From positions 23,001,618-23,065,617 of the forward strand of contig OZ024809.1 in NCBI GenBank assembly GCA_964017045.1: a stretch of DNA of 64,000 bases, given 5' to 3'. How positions within the stretch are numbered: the first letter of the stretch is position 1; every line of letters begins with the position of its first letter. The notes beneath the pieces are model-generated. The model was not told where the DNA came from. It did no database searches and worked only from the letters and a program-made list of their open reading frames with translations. A program made the position numbers and the translations under genes. Positions 57,010 through 64,000 of the stretch are shown here, one piece after another. The stretch is from Omphiscola glabra (lineage: Eukaryota > Mollusca > Gastropoda > Lymnaeidae).

Positions 57010-57745
57010 CCTAGAGAGTCTCATACCCTGCTTAGAGGGTCTCATACATTGCTTAGGGAGTCTCATTCCCTGCCTAGTGGGTCTCATCCACCTTCCTAGT
57101 GGTAACATACCCTACCTAGTGGGACTCATACCCTTCCTAGTGGTAACATACCCTACCTAGTGGGACTCATACCCTTCCTAGTGGGTCTCATAGCCTGCCT
57201 AGTGGGTCTCACACCGTGCCTGATGGGTCTCACACCCTGCCTAGTGGAGCTCATACCCTGCCTAGTGGGTAACATACCCTACCTAGTGGGACTCATACCC
57301 TTCCTAGTGGGTCTCATAGCCTGCCTAGTTGGTCTCATATTGTGCCTGATAGGTATCACACCCTGCCTAGTGGGGCTCATACCCTGCCTAGTGGGTCTCA
57401 TCCCCTTCCTAGTGGGTCTCATAGCCTGCCTAGTTGGTCTGATACCGTGCCTGATGGGTCTCACACCCTGCCTAGTGGGTTCATACCCTGCCTAGTGGGA
57501 CTCATACCCTTTCTAGTGGGTCTCATAGCCTGTCTAGTTGGTCTCATATCGTGCCTGATGGGTCTCACACCCTGCCTAGTGGGGCTCATACCCTGCCTAG
57601 TGGGTCTCATCCCCTTCCTAGTGGGTAACATACCCTACCTAGTGGGAATCATACCCTTCCTAGTGGGTCTCATAGCCTGCCTAGTTGGTCTCATACCGTG
57701 CCTGATGGGTCTCAAACCCTGCCTAGTGGGGCTCTATCCGGCAAT
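57010..57745. repeat. 21-bp minisatellite, ~35 copies with higher-order structure
   Basis: Unit CTAGTGGGTCTCATACCCTG plus C. Variants (TAGCCTGC, CCGTGCCTGAT, AACATACCCTAC) recur in a fixed order every eight or so units, a higher-order repeat. Confidence 0.95.
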
Positions 57746-58347
57746 GCTCCCCATGCTGTCGCCAGGTTGCGTAGGTCACTGTGAGCTATGATATGACGCG
57801 ACTCCAAGTATTTTGTTTGCTGGAAGACCTCCGGTACGGGTCCGATGCTACCGGAAGTTGGGGTACGGCCCAAGGGACACGATTCTTTGCGCGTCGCCGT
57901 TCAAGAGCTGCTCGCTTAGTAACGATTCACGCATTTCCAAGCTGACTAAAAATGTCTTCTATCTACAGCTATAAACGTGAAGTAAATATTTAATCATTTT
58001 TGTAAAACGAGTTAATAAAGTGAATTACATTTCGATTACTAGAAGGGAAAAAAAAATGTTTAATTACATGTCCCTCAAACCGAAGTCCCTTAAGTATTGG
58101 AGGCTTGAAGTGCAGGGTGAATGACATGCGTCCAGACCAGATAGCTAAACCAAAGTTTTGTAAAAAAAACTAAAATTTTATGACCGGAAATGACCCACGA
58201 AATGTCAAAGTTCGAAACAAAAAAAGATGAAATAACATTTCCATTTCAGAAACAGGCATGGGTGTCTAACTTCATTTTCATTGCACTGCGTGCCGACCTT
58301 AGCTTAATTTGTGCTATAACCTTTTCAGCGCTGTCAGGGAGCACTGC

Positions 58348-58558
58348 CAGAGGCGTAGTTTAAGGGGTAGGGGCAGATGGGGGCGGGGACAGATGTCCCT
58401 GGGTGCCAGACTAGTTAGGGGCGCCAAAATGTGCTTTGATATTATTTTATTCATAAAAATAATGAGTTTGAGTTGAAAAAAGAAATAAGTGGGGGGGGGG
58501 GGGGTTGCTTTAAAATGAATATTTTCTCCGGGCGCCAATCACTCTAGCTACGCCTCTG
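58348..58558. mobile_element. hAT-type MITE, CAGTGGCGTAG family
   Basis: Ends CAGAGGCGTAGTTT and AGCTACGCCTCTG, flanked by the perfect 8-bp duplication AGCACTGC (58340-58347 and 58559-58566). Contains a G run and the GGGCGCCA block shared with related copies. Confidence 0.82.
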
Positions 58559-58844
58559 AGCACTGCCAATATATGTTTTGAGGTTTCGTATAAGTCACGG
58601 ATATTTAAGAAATGAATGAGGGAGTAGATGTCCGGTTTAAATTAATATTTGTACCTATAATAAACAAGGCATACTTTGTTATAATAAGCCCCCAGGGCTC
58701 ATCACCCCAGGCGCGGTGTCACCACCCTTTATTACGCCGTTCGATAGAGTATGTTTAATTTGTATAGGTTGTGTTTTTTATAAAGGGGTGCGGAAAATTT
58801 AAATGCCGCCTCGGGCAGCACAAACTTAAGTAGCTACATCAGTT

Positions 58845-59030
58845 TTAACAATAATAAGACGAGGAAGAAGTTAATACCATAATAATTAAAATAAGTAAAA
58901 ATAACATTAACAATAATAACAATAACAATGGTAATGACGAAAATAATAATAATGATAACAATAATAATTATAATAAAAATAATAATTATTATAGTAGTAA
59001 TAATAATAATAATAATTACAATAATAATTA
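58845..59030. repeat. (AAT)n-rich microsatellite
   Basis: AATAATAAT with interruptions on the plus strand; continues around 59420-59490. Confidence 0.93.
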
Positions 59031-59034
59031 TCCA

Positions 59035-59420
59035 CCCACCCATCACAGTGGCGCTAAAGACCATTCAGGGCTTTGGCCTGGCTCACCACTTCCTTCCACT
59101 CAGACCTGACGAATGTTTATCTTTTCCATGCTTGGATTCCCAGCTGCTGTAGATCTTTTTCCACATCATCCATCCATCTAAGCCTAGGTCTGCCTTTGAG
59201 CCGTTTTCCTCTGGGGTTTTGGTGATGCACCCTCTACACTCCTCTGTCATTTGGCATTCTTTCTGTGTCCATCACAGCGAATCTTGCCCCTTTTTATTTC
59301 TGTGAGATCCTGATATAGACTATACAATTCTCGGTTGGTTCGTATTCTCCATACATATTCTTCCTTTCTTGGTCCATATATTTTCCAGAGATCTTTTCTC
59401 TCCCATGTGTTTAAATAATA
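59035..59420 (-). pseudogene. LINE reverse-transcriptase C-terminal fragment
   Basis: The minus strand reads KHMGERKDLWKIYGPRKEE, YVWRIRTNRELYSLYQDL, later RSEWKEVVSQAKALNGL with stops between. This is the pattern of the C-terminal part of non-LTR ORF2 proteins. Embedded in an (AAT)n-rich area. Confidence 0.6.
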
Positions 59421-62035
59421 CTAATTATAATAATTAATAATACTATTAATTACAATAAAAATGATAATAATTAATAATGATAATTTGATAAAATGACTTT
59501 GATGACCTGAAAACCTCAACGCTAACAAATGTAAAATTACCTATAACACAGATTTTCGAGTTATCACTTACCTGGCTTCAAGAAAACCACTTCACAAGAC
59601 GTTGTCTAAAAACCCGGACAGTCTACTTAAAACACCTGCCAGGTGTATGATATAGTCAAGATAAAACTGGGGGTGCGTGGGGGGAGGGGGCGTGGTAGGG
59701 GCATGGAAAGAAAAAGACAACCAATCAAAATCAAGACACAAAATTTGATACGGTATATAATTTTATATTTTCTGTTCCATGAATAAATTATGTATGAATT
59801 CCTCTCCCCCCCCCCCTTTTTCAATGCATCAGTGGCGTAGCCAGGTCTTGGTGATAATTTATATCTAACAGAAGTAAGACGATGAAAGAAGACACATGTA
59901 AGTCACCCGAGAAAAATGGTCATCAATACAATATGTCTGATGGAGTAGACCTGTGCTCAACGGCCCCTATTGAATATCCAACTGTTGTTCATTTATTGAA
60001 AAAAGAATTTATTACCTTTTTTTTTAATTAATTGATTGTTTGAATACATGTACTTATACAGCGCTTGTGTCCATGCTATTTTATCATGCTCACAGCGCTC
60101 TGATGTTCTTAAATCTGTTAAATTTATCTAACATTTTCTAGGAAAATGTTCCCCTCCCCACTCATTCGTTCGGGAAGTTATAATTATGCTAACCCTTTAT
60201 ATCAAGGTTCAACAACACCGCGTGCCACAAATAAACCATTCATAATGACTCAAATGCAATGAACATTACATTTTCATTTTAGATGAATTATTGAGCAGCG
60301 AATAACAACATTGAAACTATAACACGATGAAAGTCAACAGTGGAGAAAGTTATTGTTACAGTGACAATAGAAACAGATTTTAAAGGAGTTGTTATTGACA
60401 TATTCTTAAACATAACATCATCACATTTTTGTCCCCGATACCGTGCTCGGCATTGAGGTTTAGTATCGCTATGATGCATCGATATGTTTTGTTACAATCC
60501 GATACTCTAATCTAATGGACATATCCGTATTCGGTAGAATGGGGCACTGTAATCAAATAAGTCATCTTTTAAAGAAATCTAATTCACAAAATACCTGCGC
60601 CTGACACAAAACTTATAAATACACGATCACTTAAGTAACAGGATATCAGCAGGCATTAGCATTGTCAGATTTAACCAGGACATCCTTCAACAGCAAAGTA
60701 CATGACTTCAGATGTAGATTGAATTAATGTTCTAATTTTCGCTCGTTTGCCGCAACAAAAATACAGCAGTGCTTTATTTCATTTTGTTTGTTTGTTTTTG
60801 TCAAGGCCTGTTGGCGGTCACGGTCCAGAAGCTGGACGACTCAATTTGACAAGCTCTTATTTTGGAGAGACAGACGATGCCGGAACGCCCGTTTCACGCC
60901 TCACAAGGGACAATTTGAAGATTTTAAATATTTTTTTTGGTTGGACATTACAGTCTCTTGGCGAAATGAATTTACATTTCAAAGATAGGGTTAGTGGACA
61001 ATGTTAGACTGGACGGGAAGAGGGGGGGGGGGACACACAAAACTATGTTAGGTGGTCTGCGGAAAGGGGCCTTGCAAAACAAATACATTTTGGAAACCCT
61101 GCTAAGCCCAGAGTTTATACGTGTTGTGGTGGGGTGGGGCGGGGGGCTATTTTATGCCAAGTTTGGAGTTTTAACAAAAGGGCATGGGCTCCTCATATTG
61201 TCAACAAAATTAGTACGGATCATTTACCCCAGTCGATAAGTGGAAAGGAAGCTGTCTGAAATTTGAATGTACCAAAGGTTTTAATGGAACCGAAAACCAC
61301 TTCGATGACTTTACTTTTAGCGTTGTTAATATCAAAGGACATCAAACTAAAGAATTGTGACAAGTTGACGTACCCCAATGTACCTGCCGCCAGGCGGGCA
61401 GGCGGGCGTCGTTATCTGTTCCTTCCTTCCATGGACTCCTAAAGATCTAAGAGGTTCAGTCTTAATTGTCGTCTTTCATACAAAGGTAGAAACATTGAGA
61501 GACTGTGATGCTATGTGCAAACCACTCCACACAGGCACCGCATTGAGCAAAACGAATTGATCGATCCGTTCAGGGATTTAAATATTTCCAAGGAATCCTC
61601 TGAGTGGTTTACTCTCAGACCCCCCTGAGTGGTTTACCCTCAGACCTCCTTAATTGGTTTACCCCAAGACTCCTCTGTGGCTCACCCTCTGAACACCCCC
61701 GCCCCGAGTGGCTTACCCTAAGACTTCTCTGAGGGGCTTGCCCTCCGTCCGACTAAACGATAATAATATACCTCAGCCTGCAAGAAATTGATTTCATTGG
61801 AAAAGAGGAAATAATTTTCTGTCTTTCTTTACATTCTAAAGAGCATTGGTCTTTCAAACTATAACCCTAAGTGTGACATAGTTCAAAATATGGTTTGATA
61901 TGTGTTCTTTGAATAACGGCAACAAAAAGTCGTATCGCATCGGTCTAAAAACATGGATGGGTGATTTGAGTAGACTTGATTAATTGCCCACCCCCCAAAC
62001 CTCCATTTCCTATATGCTGAGAATAGGTTGAACTT

Positions 62036-62460
62036 ATGAGTATCCGTGGATCTTGTATGTCATTGTCTTGTCATGTGACTATCCGTGGATCTTGTATGTC
62101 ATTGTCTTGTCATACGACTATTCGTGGATCTTGTATGTCATTGTCTTGTCATACGACTATTCGTGGATCTTGTATGTCATTTTCTTGTCATGTGATTATT
62201 CATGGATCTTGTATGTCATTTTCTTGTCATGTGAATATTCATGGATCTTGTATGTCATTGTCTTGTCATATGACTATTCGTGGATCTTGTATGTCATTTT
62301 CTTGTCATGTGAATATTCATGGATCTTGTATGTCATTTTCTTGTCATGTGAATATTCATGGATCTTGTATGTCATTTTCTTGTCATGTGACTATTCGTGG
62401 ATCTTGTATGTCATTGTCTTGTCATATGACTATTCGTGGATCTTGAATGTCATTTTCTTC
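62036..62460. repeat. 39-bp minisatellite, ~11 copies
   Basis: Unit GTGGATCTTGTATGTCATTG, TCTTGTCATACGACTATTC. The period is a multiple of three, so two frames remain open; not coding. Confidence 0.95.
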
Positions 62461-62569
62461 TCGTATCTTACCTCAGAACGTGGTTTGATTAATAGAATAA
62501 CAAGAAAGTTTGTAACATAAATAAATGTCATTGGTATGACATATGACATTTTCAGTGAATCACGATTTT

Positions 62570-62648
62570 CTTCTTCTTCTTCTATATATTAAGAGCCCAC
62601 GATCAATTTATTGATTATTCTGGCTCCTATTTTGATATATATATATAA
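62570..62648 (-). mobile_element. 3' tail fragment of the same LINE
   Basis: TTCTTCTTCTATATATTAAG, then CCACGATCAATTTATTGAT, is the reverse complement of the 3' terminus seen at 21170-21236. Only the tail is present. Confidence 0.65.
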
Positions 62649-63654
62649 AATAGATTCATGGATAATGTCATAGACATGATTGCTGGAAAGTGGTCAAAAT
62701 TACTTTATACCAAAGGATGTAATTGAAAAGTACTAAAATATAAAGAGTTAATAGGAAAAAAAAAGAAGAAAAGAACAGTACAAAAATAATATTCTCAAAT
62801 GTCTTGAAAGTGCCGGACTTTAAAAAATGTGTTGTTTTCAAGATAACTTATTTTTTAATTAATGCATTTTTAATAATCCTTTATTCAGAATGGTGTCCTT
62901 TCAAATAAGTCACATCTGTATCAATCAAAAAAAAGATTTCGTAGGCCGTTTAAAGATACATCAGAAGAACACATTATTAAAGGTGTGTGTAGAGCGCTTG
63001 TCTTTTTTCTTCTTTTTTTTTTTTGTTATTGTTGGGAGTTCGCCCCTGGGCGATATAGACAACGGTATGTTTTGTTGGGTGCACTCATTTTTGATAAGGT
63101 TTTATTCTATGTTCAGATGACAGTGCGCTTTCAAAGAAAAATAATTTTAAAAAAGAATTGAAAATAATGTTTTGAAGAAAAAGATGAGCTGTTTAATTGA
63201 GCCATATGATTAAAAATATAAGGAAATGCGAGTTATGTACATGTGGTATCATTTACAGAAAATGTAGGTCATTGCGTAGTATAGGAGTGTATTTAGTTTA
63301 GATGCAAAGTATCGTATAGTTCACTGCGTGGTATAAGTGCCATGTGTTTACTTCTGATAAAGAGTATCACTTACTTCAGGAGCGTGAACAGAAAGATGCG
63401 TTTGCGTTACTAAGGGTTTTACCGTACTATGGATTTCTAGAATTAATATGCCTGTGTGGGGAAAAGGATGGCTCAAATTTAGGGTTTAGCCCCAAATTTT
63501 GCATTTGCAAATACGCCAACGAGTAGGTGGGCGGTATTGATGCGTAAAGCAATGTCTTAATTTATTACACAATGAAAATGTCAGCCCATAGCTCATTGCG
63601 CTTTTTAAATCCTACATCTTAACTTCGCCTTTGTTCGTGCACGGCTGGCCAAGT

Positions 63655-63785
63655 CTTCGGACGGCTAATTGACCGAATTCACGTCAACCTATCGAGTTGA
63701 AACTTGGCACATAGACACGTTGCCAATGACAACACGTTCTATCAAATATTTAAACCCATTCCCAAACACCGGCGTATGAGGGAAT
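63655..63785. repeat. 'TTTCAGCTCGATAG' repeat, reverse copy
   Basis: CACGTCAACCTATCGAGTTG, then AAACTTGGCACATAGACACG, matches the reverse of the copies at 36.1 and 48.9 kb. Confidence 0.5.
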
Positions 63786-64000
63786 TATTGTGCCAAATGA
63801 GATTCCTTGTTAAAAAGACATCGAAAATGATTGGTGCTTAATATTTTCTTTTGTTGTTGTTTTTTTTCCCCCTTGAAATAGTTGGCGAAATAAATCTGCG
63901 GTGTAAACGTAAGAATATTAACACAAATTAAATTCATTTAAAAATGCATATGAAGGATTTATATGAAAAACTTTGTTTTAAACGTTTATTTTTAATGCAA

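Larger units (their letters stand above)
54153..64000. other. 5' flank of MCO-1, no host gene recognised
   Basis: Holds the 44-bp, 21-bp and 39-bp minisatellites, GA and AAT microsatellites, one clean hAT MITE (58.35 kb) and a LINE fragment (59.0-59.4 kb). A plus-strand frame at about 54430-54606 and two overlapping frames at 60750-61007 have moderately complex composition but no motif I can name. The remaining 59.5-62.0 and 62.7-63.6 kb is AT-rich sequence in which I see nothing. Confidence 0.5.

Noticed and set aside
62036..62520. 136- and 155-codon plus-strand ORFs
   Set aside because: Products of the 39-bp minisatellite; Cys/Ser-rich repetition without any domain.

Overview
The window is eukaryotic, AT-rich, intron-rich and full of tandem repeats and transposon remnants. 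The two recognisable host genes are animal ceruloplasmin/hephaestin-type multicopper oxidases, and the repeat families fit a mollusc, most likely a heterobranch (pulmonate-type) gastropod. That placement is inferred from gene type, repeat style and SPIN-like hAT elements; no species can be fixed by eye.

Both genes lie head to tail on the minus strand. MCO-1 (54152 down to 25200) can be reconstructed completely: 19 exons, all splice phases consistent, 1109 codons plus stop, an N-terminal signal peptide, six cupredoxin-like domains and no C-terminal membrane segment. MCO-2 (18680 down to 1) shows 13 exons (about 783 codons) and runs off the window start. Eleven of its 12 complete exons have exactly the MCO-1 lengths and phases, so the pair is a tandem duplication. 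MCO-1 keeps the trinuclear copper ligands in domains 1 and 6, the type-1 copper ligands of domain 6 and the ferrous-iron site of domain 6. The type-1 sites of domains 2 and 4 are gone in both genes. The expected role is a secreted ferroxidase.

By region: 1-18680 is MCO-2 with repeat-filled introns; 18681-25199 is intergenic, with LINE tails, a pogo/Tigger remnant and minisatellites; 25200-54152 is MCO-1, whose introns hold an antisense LINE pseudogene (about 45490-48058), SPIN-like and other hAT MITEs, and a locally duplicated exon 10; 54153-64000 is the 5' flank of MCO-1, with large minisatellites and a LINE fragment but no recognised gene.

The most unusual signals are: minisatellites pressed against the donor side of four exons, one of which (exon 18) appears to be an amplification of the splice donor itself; a gene-conversion-like near-identity limited to most of exon 9; partial copies of exon 10 on both sides of the real one; SPIN-like elements with perfect 8-bp target duplications; and a basic furin-like insert specific to MCO-2.
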